Of a stretch of 15,201 nucleotides of DNA, positions 6,953 to 13,716 are shown piece by piece; positions within the stretch are counted from its first letter, which is position 1; every line of letters starts with the position of its first letter. Below the pieces are notes generated by a model. The model had not been told where the DNA came from. It was given only the letters and a program-made list of their open reading frames with translations, and searched no databases. The position numbers and the translations under genes are program-made. The DNA comes from JALZVT01 sp964519335 (lineage in GTDB: Bacteria > Pseudomonadota > Gammaproteobacteria > Pseudomonadales > Azotimanducaceae): positions 1 through 15,201 of the forward strand of contig CAZFIA010000102.1 in assembly GCA_964519335.1 (NCBI GenBank), given 5' to 3'.

Positions 6953-8092
6953 ATGGCTAAAGCGATGATGGCGAATCCCGAACAACGAAACCCGTTCGAG
7001 ACCTCGCCAATACACCCCAAGGGCAGCACCACCCTGCTGTACCAGGGCAGAAAGATAGTTCTGTCAGAAGCTCATTCTGGCGATGCGCTGCTTATTCGCC
7101 CCGAAGACCTCACGCAGGTTAACGGCTTTGAGTTGAAGCCAGAGGGCGCGTGTTACAACGACTTGTGTATTCCTCTTACCAAAGAGCTAATGGTTAGCAA
7201 GAACGGTCGCGAGTGGTTTAACTTAACCGCCTTTGCCGACCTGCTCGGCCAGCCCTGGGTAGCCGATAGAGATGCCGCCGTCTGGAGCTTTGCAGAAATT
7301 CCCGCCAAACGCGAAAACACCATGGAGCATGCAATGGCTCCCGACTTTGAGGTGACCGACCGCAAGGGCAACGTGGTTCGCATGGCCGACCTTAAGGGTA
7401 AAAAAGCGCTCATTGTTACCTGGTCGTCGTGGTGAGGATGCTTCATGGATGTGCCCGTGTGGCAACAAGTGTATGAAGAGCTTAACGATCCAAACTTTGT
7501 AATCGTTTGCGCAGCCGAAGACGTTGGTGGCGAGGCGGCAGCCGGCCCCATATTCGATGCAGCCAACCCCACCTACATTCAGGTGATTGATCCAGACCAC
7601 ATCGTGAGTTCCGCGTTTAACTTTGTGAACGTGCCGTCTGCGGCCTGGATTGATGAAGAGGGCCGAATCGTTCGCATTGACGAAGGCACCTACCCCAAGA
7701 TCCATACCTTTGGCGAGGGCGAACAGAGCATTTCGTTTGGCAACGACGTGTATACGCCTGCACTTAAAGACTGGGTTAAGAACGGCAGCGAAAGCGTGCA
7801 CGTGCAGCCGCCAGAAACCGTTGCCGCGAACATTCGCAGCCACAGTTTTGAGCAGTTAAAGGCAGACGCTGCGTTTCGTTTGGCCAACCTGTTTCGAGAA
7901 CACGGCCTACCCGAACAGGCCGACCGCTACTGGGCCATGGCCCGTGAGCTTAATCCAGACAGCGTTAACTTCATTCGTCAGGACCTAACCCTGACCGATG
8001 AAGGCTCTGCGGGAGAGACTTTCCTTAAGATGCGCGGCGAGTACGAAACCCAGGGCAAGGATTATTACCGTCCGCTGGATTTTCAAAGCTAG
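6953..8092 (+). CDS. Redoxin/thioredoxin-fold selenoprotein with in-frame UGA as selenocysteine (379 aa, Sec161)
   Basis: Predicted thiol-disulfide-type oxidoreductase translated through TGA at 7433-7435. The frame continues on both sides without a shift: upstream residues 157-160 are W-S-S-W, the TGA is residue 161, then Gly162 and Cys163, giving W-U-G-C where thioredoxin-fold proteins carry the catalytic cysteine. The order before it is typical: APDFEVTDRKGNVV (129-142), LKGKKALIVTW as the first core strand, the active site, then helix MDVPVWQQVYEEL (165-177). The likely cis-proline is in NVPSAAWIDEEGRIV (P228), far beyond the TGA. An N-terminal domain (about 20-120) has Cys67 and Cys72 in ACYNDLC, and the C-terminus (about 292-340) is helical and TPR-like. 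No signal peptide is seen. TGA is a normal stop in neighbouring genes (13714-13716, and on the minus strand at 5090 and 85), so it is not reassigned genome-wide. Conventional annotation would give two truncated genes. The acyl-CoA synthetase follows 14 bases downstream. A nonsense mutation in a Cys or Trp codon is the main alternative. Confidence 0.82.
7441..7478 (+). promoter_or_regulatory. Candidate bacterial SECIS element
   Basis: A stem-loop starting 5 nt after the TGA. Lower stem: CTTCAT (7441-7446) pairs perfectly with ATGAAG (7473-7478). After an internal loop, the upper stem is TGTGCC (7450-7455) with GGCA-CA (7461-7467, A7465 bulged). The apical loop is CGTGT (7456-7460). Twenty bases separate the TGA from the apical loop, and a G is the second loop base followed by U. 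This fits the general bacterial SECIS description: about 16-37 nt spacing, a small loop with G among its first two bases, and an upper stem of at least four pairs. It lies inside the coding region, as expected for bacteria. The pairing was read by eye, without an energy calculation. Confidence 0.65.
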
Positions 8093-8106
8093 GAGCCTAA
8101 ACGTTC

Positions 8107-9630
8107 ATGTATCCGGGACACTGGAGCACAGTTAAACCGGATACACCGGCGGTGATTCACGCGGACACCGGGCAAAGTACAAGCTGGCAAGAACTGGACG
8201 ATCGGTCTAACCAGCTTGTAAATCTGTTCCGGTCCCGCGACATCAATGTGGGCGATCACATCGCCCTGCTGATGGAAAACCATCTGCAGTATTTCGAGAT
8301 TGCCTGGGCGGCCTTTCGCTCGGGCGTTTACATCACCTGCATCAATCGCTACCTCACCGCAGACGAGGCGGCGTACATCGTTAACGATTCGGGCGCGAAG
8401 GCGGTTATCTCTTCTACAGAGATTGCTGCAAGCGCCGAGTTGCTTGAGCATCTTGAAGATTGCCCGCATCGATTCATGGCCCGGGGCGCAGCCGCTGGTT
8501 GGGAGTCACTCGACGACGCACTTGAAGGGTTTGATTCCACTCCGCAAGCCGAGCAGCTGCAGGGCGACTCTATGCTCTATAGTTCAGGCACCACCGGACG
8601 ACCGAAGGGCATAAAGCGTCCCTTACCTAATGCCTCTGTCACTCTGGGCATTCCGGGCGCCGACACAAACTCGCCGTACGGCTTTGACGAGCACAGCATC
8701 TATCTGTCACCGGCACCGCTGTACCACGCCGCACCCTTTGGGTTTTGCATGCGGGTGCTGTGTTTCGGCGGCACAGTGGTGATGATGCCCAAGTTCGATG
8801 AGCAAAAAGCGCTGGCCCATATCGAACGCTTTCGCATCACCCACAGCCAGTGGGTGCCCACCATGTTTGTGCGCATGCTAAAGCTCGACAAAAACCTTCG
8901 CGAGAGCTTCGATCTATCGAGCCACCAGGTGGCCGTGCACGCGGCAGCACCCTGCCCTGTCGAAGTGAAGCAACAGATGATGGACTGGTGGGGGCCGATC
9001 ATCTGGGAGTACTACGCCGGCACCGAACGCAACGGTTCGACCATCATTGCGCCGGACGACTGGCTGGCTCACCCAGGGTCGGTTGGGCGGGCTGCCAGCG
9101 GCACCCTGCGTATTTGTGATGAGGACGGCACAGAGTTGCCGCCCAATCAGGAAGGGCTCATCTACTTCGAACAAGCCAAGCGGCCCTTCGAGTACCACAA
9201 CGCACCCGACAAAACGGCAGAGTCTGGTCACCCCCAGCATGCCAACTGGACTGCCCTCGGCGACGTGGGCTATGTGGATGACGACGGCTTTCTGTTTCTT
9301 ACCGACCGCAAGGCCTATCTGATCATCTCTGGCGGGGTAAATATCTACCCGCGCGAGATTGAAGATGCTCTCATAATGCACCCGCAAGTCACTGATGTTG
9401 CTGTATTTGGTATCCCCAACCCAGAATTTGGTGAGGAAGTGAAAGCGGTGGTGCAAGCAGCACCTGGCGTGGATACCGACTCAGCCCTTGCAGACGAACT
9501 GAGCCAATGGGCGCGGGATAATCTGGCCTCGTTTAAGGTGCCCCGCTCGTTCGATTTTATGGACGAACTGCCGCGGCTACCGACCGGCAAGCTGTATAAA
9601 CGACTGCTGCGCGACGCCTACTGGAAGTAG
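8107..9630 (+). CDS. Acyl-CoA synthetase, AMP-forming (ANL superfamily)
   Basis: Activates a carboxylic acid to its CoA thioester through an acyl-adenylate. The 507 residues show the complete ANL motif set: P-loop LYSSGTTGRPKG (157-168), A5-type YYAGTE (302-307), the hinge region with LGDVGYVDDDGFLFLTDRK (384-402; Asp386 binds ribose), ISGGVNIYPREIE (407-419), and the catalytic-lysine motif LPTGKLYKR with Lys495. It resembles FadD-type ligases for fatty, branched or steroid-like acids more than acetyl-CoA synthetase, but the substrate cannot be named. ATG at 8107 is preceded by AGGAG at 8091-8095, which overlaps the selenoprotein's stop codon, so the two genes are very probably cotranscribed. 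Its stop lies two bases from the stop of the convergent P450 gene. Confidence 0.93.
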   Translation: MYPGHWSTVKPDTPAVIHADTGQSTSWQELDDRSNQLVNLFRSRDINVGDHIALLMENHLQYFEIAWAAFRSGVYITCINRYLTADEAAYIVNDSGAKAVISSTEIAASAELLEHLEDCPHRFMARGAAAGWESLDDALEGFDSTPQAEQLQGDSMLYSSGTTGRPKGIKRPLPNASVTLGIPGADTNSPYGFDEHSIYLSPAPLYHAAPFGFCMRVLCFGGTVVMMPKFDEQKALAHIERFRITHSQWVPTMFVRMLKLDKNLRESFDLSSHQVAVHAAAPCPVEVKQQMMDWWGPIIWEYYAGTERNGSTIIAPDDWLAHPGSVGRAASGTLRICDEDGTELPPNQEGLIYFEQAKRPFEYHNAPDKTAESGHPQHANWTALGDVGYVDDDGFLFLTDRKAYLIISGGVNIYPREIEDALIMHPQVTDVAVFGIPNPEFGEEVKAVVQAAPGVDTDSALADELSQWARDNLASFKVPRSFDFMDELPRLPTGKLYKRLLRDAYWK

Positions 9631-9632
9631 CG

Positions 9633-11092
9633 CTACTTCGCCTGAAAATCGATATGCAATTCGTTAAGGGCCCGCAGCGAAAAGCTGGGCTGTACCGAAA
9701 AATCGTTTTTCCCGGTCGTAAAACTCATGCTATCAATGCGATCGACCAGCGCGCGGAAACTCCAATACAGTTCTCGCCGGGCCAAGGGCGCGCCAAGACA
9801 GTGATGAATACCCGATCCAAACGCCAGGTGTTTGCCGGGTTTGGTGCGCTCNNNNNNNNNNNNNNNNNNNNNNNNNNNNNNNNNNNNNNNNNNNNNNNNN
9901 NNNNNNNNNNNNNNNNNNNNNNNNNNNNNNNNNNNNNNNNNNNNNNNNNNNGACAGTGATGAATACCCGATCCAAACGCCAGGTGTTTGCCGGGTTTGGT
10001 GCGCTCCAGGTCAAGCTCGCCGGGTTGATCGAACTCACGCTCATCCAGGTTAGCAGCGCCGTAACGCACATTGATCATGGCCCCTGCGGGAATAGTTGTG
10101 CCCGCAAGCTCAACTTCGCCACTGGTCTTGCGAAACAGTCCCTGAACGGGGCCTTCGAGGCGCAGAACCTCTTCGATAAAGGCGCGCAGGTGGCGATCTG
10201 GATCAGACTTCAGTTGTTGCCAGGCCAGTGGATTATCAATAAGCAACTTCACGCCATAGCCAATGGCATTGGTGGTGGTTTCGGCGCCACCCACAAAGGT
10301 GTCCGCCATCATCTCGGCGTGCAGTTCGTTGTCGTTAAGTGGGCGATCCCATTCGGGAATGACGCGATTCACCATATCTGACAGCAGCGAATCATCGGGC
10401 TCTTTACGCAATCGTTCGAAGATAGGCTGAAAGTAGTGCTGCGCCTCAATCTCCATCTCTACCGACCAGCGTTCTTCTTCCTCGGTCTGCATCATGCCAA
10501 GGCGTTGAACCCAGGCGTCGGTCCACTTTTTGATTTTCCAAATGTCGGCTTCGGGTACGCCAACTTGATGGCCAATAACAATGAGCGGTAACGGCACCGC
10601 AAACTGAGCCACCCAGTCGCAGTGCCCGTCCTGAATAAAGGCATCCATTAGTTTGTAGGCGGTATCGCGCACAAAGGGGTCCATTGCGTCGATGCGTTTG
10701 GGACGGAAGGCCTCGTTGAACATTGCACGCATCTGCTTATGGTTGGGATCGTCTCGGCCGGCAAGCGTAACGCCAGGGACCCACCCTTCGGTTTCATACA
10801 GTTTGAGCATGCGCGCAGCGCGCTCTTCATCCAGCGCGCTGCGCGTTCCGCCCTGACCTTCAATCGACATGTTGCTCGAGAAGTCTTTGGGATTAAGCAA
10901 CACCGCCCGCACGTCTTCAAAACGCGACACCACATAAAACCCCGTGACAGGGTCTTGCCAAACCGGTGCCTCGTCGCGCAGTTGCTGATAAGCGTGATAG
11001 GGGCAATTCTGTAACCCGGCATCGAGTAGATTAATGTCGTCAAGCGATTCGGGACGAACCGCCTTATAAGGCACCTTAGAGTGATCACTCAC
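9633..11092 (-). CDS. Cytochrome P450, interrupted by an artefactual assembly gap
   Basis: A soluble bacterial-type P450 monooxygenase, hydroxylating a hydrophobic substrate with electrons from a ferredoxin system not present here. Removing 155 bases (100 N plus one of two identical 55-base flanks) leaves 1305 bases and a single 434-residue frame. Visible motifs: I-helix FVGGAETTT (266-274, oxygen-activating region with E271/T272), K-helix E-x-x-R (E308-R311), and the heme loop FGSGIHHCLGAPLARRE (373-389) with Cys380 as iron ligand. The heme loop is only complete after the collapse; its two halves lie on either side of the gap. I chose GTG at 11092 (VSDHSKVPYK), which has GGGGGAAG five bases upstream. 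An ATG 93 bases further upstream gives an unlikely cysteine-rich extension running through the promoter region. The neighbourhood of acyl-CoA ligases and hydratases resembles sterol or terpenoid catabolism, as in CYP125/CYP142-like contexts, but the subfamily is not determined. Confidence 0.92.
9797..9851. repeat. 55-bp contig-end duplicate, left copy
   Basis: These 55 bases are identical to 9952-10006 and directly abut the N run. Both copies encode the same P450 segment (ERTKPGKHLAFGSGIHHC on the minus strand). This is an unresolved contig overlap, not a biological repeat. Confidence 0.95.
9852..9951. other. Assembly gap of exactly 100 N
   Basis: A run of 100 unknown bases, the conventional placeholder for a gap of unknown size. 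Identical 55-base ends on both sides and restoration of the P450 frame on overlap show the true gap is negative: no sequence is missing. Confidence 0.97.
9952..10006. repeat. 55-bp contig-end duplicate, right copy
   Basis: Exact second copy of 9797-9851, immediately right of the N run. Merging the two copies gives the continuous heme-binding region of the P450. Confidence 0.95.
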
Positions 11093-11256
11093 GGCCACTT
11101 CCCCCGCGTAAATTCCTGTCCCATTGCAGCACTTCTCAGTACTCCCCCGACAAATTATGGTGCGCGTACCAAAAATTGCAGTCAAGCGGGACGCGGTGTA
11201 CGGTAAATCGGCGCTACAAAGCTTGTTTTCTTTTTTTGGGAGAGGGGGAAGACCAC
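11093..11256. promoter_or_regulatory. Divergent promoter region, P450 / SnoaL operon
   Basis: 164 bases between two genes transcribed away from each other. It contains the P450 Shine-Dalgarno (minus strand, 11098-11105) and the SnoaL Shine-Dalgarno (GAGGGGG, 11242-11248). A 14-base near-palindrome TGGTGCGCGTACCA (11158-11171, one mismatched pair) lies between the two start codons and could be an operator for a shared regulator. The heptamer ATTGCAG occurs twice in direct orientation, at 11123-11129 and 11175-11181. A plus-strand -35-like TTGCAG at 11176 has only a weak -10 (TACGGT) 17 bases on. A T-rich stretch at 11224-11237 precedes the ribosome site. No regulator gene is in the window. Confidence 0.45.
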
Positions 11257-11679
11257 ATGAGCCAGCCAGATCTGGAAACTCGACTCGCGATTCACGAGGC
11301 CCTCGCGCGCAGCGCCTACGCCCTCGATGAACGTCAAATGGATGTACTGGAAGCCGGGTTTGCTGAGGATGCGCGCCTCGAGATTGTCATCGCCGGTGCT
11401 GATCCCATTCAGTTCGACTCGCGAGAGACCATTATGGGGCTCATGCGCGATTCAGCAGATACCCAGACCGACATACGACGCCACGTTACCACCAACGTGT
11501 TTTTCGAAGACACTAACTCCACTACTGAAGTTCGTAGCATCGCCAACCTGACGATCACCTCTGTTGAGAACGGCGCGATCAGACTGGTCACCAGCGGTTA
11601 CTACAAAGACCGATTTGTTCTTAACGGCAATAGCTGGCTTATCGCCCATCGCGTAATTGCGCTGGACATGGCGTACTAG
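11257..11679 (+). CDS. SnoaL/NTF2-like small protein, 140 aa
   Basis: A cone-fold (NTF2-like) protein of the SnoaL-like group; relatives include steroid isomerase, dehydratase and dioxygenase-subunit-like proteins as well as non-enzymatic members. The segment IHEALARSAYALDERQMDVL (12-31), then FAEDARLEIV, is the typical N-terminal helix pair and first strand. RRHVTTN (74-80) gives the conserved His76, and the C-terminal half has the strands ending SGYYKDRFVLNGNSWLIAHR. No signal peptide. ATG at 11257 has a strong purine site (AGAGGGGGAA, 11241-11250); an upstream ATG in the same frame at 11176 is rejected because it has no such site and runs through the promoter region. Its TAG overlaps the GTG of the next gene by one base. 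Its function in the pathway, possibly an isomerase or dehydratase, is unknown. Confidence 0.85.
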   Translation: MSQPDLETRLAIHEALARSAYALDERQMDVLEAGFAEDARLEIVIAGADPIQFDSRETIMGLMRDSADTQTDIRRHVTTNVFFEDTNSTTEVRSIANLTITSVENGAIRLVTSGYYKDRFVLNGNSWLIAHRVIALDMAY

Positions 11680-13232
11680 TGAACCTTGCCGACATCACCG
11701 CCAAGTGGGCGGATCTTGATCCTCAGCGCGAAGCTCTGGTAGATACAACGACGAGCGAGCGCCTGACCTTTGGCGCGTTGCACGAGAAATCAACCCGGCT
11801 GGCCAATGCCTGGTTAGGCGCTGGGCTTACTAAAGGCGATCGCGTTGCTGTGCTTGCCAAAAACAGCATCGACTACTTTATTGTGTATTTCGCTTGCGCA
11901 CGCGCTGGCCTTATCGCCCAACCGCTGAACTGGCGACTGGGTGCAGAAGAACTGCAACGCATCCTTGCAGACGGTTCGCCGACGGTGTTGGTAAGTACCT
12001 CTGAGTTTCGGGAGTTGGCCGCAACGTTGCGCGAACAGGTGGGTATTGCTCATGGCGTTGAGTGCGACTCTGATGGCGACGGCAGCTTTGCCAAACTCAT
12101 CGACAGTGGCGACCCAACATTGAATGCGAACGCCGCGACTGTGGGCGAACAAGATCCTGTGCTCATACTCTATACCGGCGGCACCACCGGCTTATCGAAA
12201 GGCGCACTGCATTCTCACCACAGCCTGTACATGGGCATGATCAATCAAACGGTGGCCGAGCGGATTGTGCCCACCGACGTATATATGCTCACCGGCCAGA
12301 TGTTTCACATCCCTGTTGCGCTTGCGATGAACTACCTGGCCCACGGTTGCCCTGTGGTGCTTATTAATTTTGAGGCACGTGCGGCCCTTGAGGTTATTCA
12401 AAAGGAACGGGTATCTGCCTTTTTGGGCATCACCACCATGCTCAACTGGATGATGGCGGTTGAAGACTTCGCAAGTTTTGATCTATCGAGCCTGCGCAAC
12501 ATTCAGTACGGCGGCGGACCCATGCCACAGACGGTCGTTAAGGCGGCACTCGAGGCATTCCCCTGCACGCTGATCCAGGGTTACGGTCAAACCGAAGGCA
12601 TGACGATGACCTTTCTGGCGCAGGAAGATCATGCGGCCGCCGTATCTGGGAACCACCCCGAACGCCTTAAGTCTTGTGGTCGCGAGGGCTTTGTCACACG
12701 GGTAAAGCTTGTCGACGAAGACGGCAACGACACCCCCAAAGACAGCACAACGCCTGGCGAGATTGTGGTGGCCTCAGAAGCCAACATGCAGGGCTACTGG
12801 AAAAAACCCGAACTCACTGCGGAGACTATAAAGAACGGCTGGATGCACACCGGCGACGTGGCGGTTTGGGATGATGAGGGCTACATATTTATTGTTGATC
12901 GCGCGAAAGACATGATCATTTCGGGCGGCGAGAACATTTACTCAACGCAGGTAGAGGCCGCCATCCACCAGCATCCTGGCGTACTTGAAACCGCGGTCAT
13001 TGGCATACCCGATGACGAATGGGGCGAAAGTGTTATGGCTTATGTAGTTTTAAAACCAGACGCAACGGCCACCGAAGAAGACATCATCGATGCCGCCAAA
13101 AATCATCTGGCCTCCTATCAAAAACCTCGAAAGATTGAGTTTGTTGATAGCTTGCCGAAGGCACCGACGGGCAAGATATTGAAACGCGATCTGCGGGACA
13201 AGCACTGGCCCAGCGCCGGCGGCCAGATTTAG
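11679..13232 (+). CDS. Acyl-CoA synthetase, AMP-forming (second ANL enzyme)
   Basis: A second CoA ligase, 517 residues, with all ANL motifs: P-loop YTGGTTGLSKG (165-175), GYGQTEG (301-307), MHTGDVAVWDDEGYIFIVDR (389-408; ribose-binding Asp393), SGGENIYSTQVE (415-426), and APTGKILKR with catalytic Lys499. It resembles the long/medium-chain or aryl acyl-CoA ligase group (FadD3- or FadD13-like) and differs clearly from the first ligase of this window (8107-9630), so they probably act on different acids. The start is GTG at 11679, sharing one base with the SnoaL stop (TAGTG), an arrangement typical of translational coupling; there is only a weak GGA upstream. The MaoC-type gene begins 16 bases after its stop. 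Confidence 0.93.
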   Translation: MNLADITAKWADLDPQREALVDTTTSERLTFGALHEKSTRLANAWLGAGLTKGDRVAVLAKNSIDYFIVYFACARAGLIAQPLNWRLGAEELQRILADGSPTVLVSTSEFRELAATLREQVGIAHGVECDSDGDGSFAKLIDSGDPTLNANAATVGEQDPVLILYTGGTTGLSKGALHSHHSLYMGMINQTVAERIVPTDVYMLTGQMFHIPVALAMNYLAHGCPVVLINFEARAALEVIQKERVSAFLGITTMLNWMMAVEDFASFDLSSLRNIQYGGGPMPQTVVKAALEAFPCTLIQGYGQTEGMTMTFLAQEDHAAAVSGNHPERLKSCGREGFVTRVKLVDEDGNDTPKDSTTPGEIVVASEANMQGYWKKPELTAETIKNGWMHTGDVAVWDDEGYIFIVDRAKDMIISGGENIYSTQVEAAIHQHPGVLETAVIGIPDDEWGESVMAYVVLKPDATATEEDIIDAAKNHLASYQKPRKIEFVDSLPKAPTGKILKRDLRDKHWPSAGGQI

Positions 13233-13248
13233 AGAGAGGCAGCCAGAC

Positions 13249-13716
13249 ATGACCGACAACGCGACTGGGCTCCTGCGCGACGAAGATCTTGCCCACATCG
13301 GCAAAGCCTCAGAGCCCCAACACGAAACGGTTAACCGGCGCGACATCAAAAAATACGCCATAGCCACCAACCAGATTCAAAAACGGTATCTGGAAGGCGA
13401 CGTTGCACCACCTTTGTTTCACGTCGCGCTGTTCTGGCCCGTAGTCCCCCTTACCGAGATGACACCCGACGGTGTCGCCATCGACCGGTTTGTGCCCACC
13501 TTCCCGCTCACCCGGGCTATGGCCGGCGGCTTACACATCGAATACCACCAGCCCATCAAACCGGCCGATGAATTGATAGCGGTGAGAACGCTGACCAACG
13601 TCTACGAAAAAGCAGGTCGATCTGGCGCGCTTATTTTTTACGAAGTAGTTTTAGGGGTAACGAATAAGAGCGGCGCGCCGGTGGTGACTGAAACCACCAC
13701 AAGGATTCTGCGATGA
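13249..13716 (+). CDS. MaoC-type hot-dog protein, N-terminal-domain-like subunit
   Basis: 155 residues matching the MaoC N-terminal dehydratase domain (FAS1-like dehydratase): VNRRDIKKYAIATN (28-41), then GGLHIEYHQPIKPADEL (93-109), the conserved central helix and strand region, and NVYEKAGRSGALIFYEVVL (117-135), typical of the second half of the hot-dog. The catalytic N-x-H...D set of the hydratase-2 motif is not evident here but is present in the next gene, so this subunit is probably structural or substrate-binding. ATG at 13249 is preceded by AGAGAGG. Its TGA stop overlaps the next gene's ATG (ATGA), which suggests stoichiometric production of a two-chain enzyme, as in the ChsH1/ChsH2 hydratase of actinobacterial sterol degradation. 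That comparison is analogy only. Confidence 0.85.
   Translation: MTDNATGLLRDEDLAHIGKASEPQHETVNRRDIKKYAIATNQIQKRYLEGDVAPPLFHVALFWPVVPLTEMTPDGVAIDRFVPTFPLTRAMAGGLHIEYHQPIKPADELIAVRTLTNVYEKAGRSGALIFYEVVLGVTNKSGAPVVTETTTRILR

Noticed and set aside
7433..7435. TGA read as tryptophan under an alternative genetic code
   Set aside because: TGA ends at least three other genes in the window (13714-13716, and on the minus strand at 5090-5092 and 85-87), while all other frames are free of internal TGA.
7223..7843. A 206-residue minus-strand frame spanning the TGA region
   Set aside because: Histidine- and glycine-rich shadow translation with no family match, whereas the plus strand shows a continuous redoxin fold and a good ribosome site.
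7445..8092. A separate 215-residue gene starting at ATG 7445
   Set aside because: It would lack the first redoxin strand and active-site Cys163, while the same frame continues upstream through a single TGA with matching domain structure.
9797..10006. Tandem duplication of the P450 heme region, or a pseudogene
   Set aside because: Copies are exactly identical, exactly abut a 100-N run, and merging them gives a perfect uninterrupted gene; this is an assembly artefact.
11093..11185. N-terminal extension of the P450 to an ATG at 11185
   Set aside because: The extra 31 residues are cysteine-rich and unlike P450 starts, and a GTG at 11092 has a strong ribosome site.
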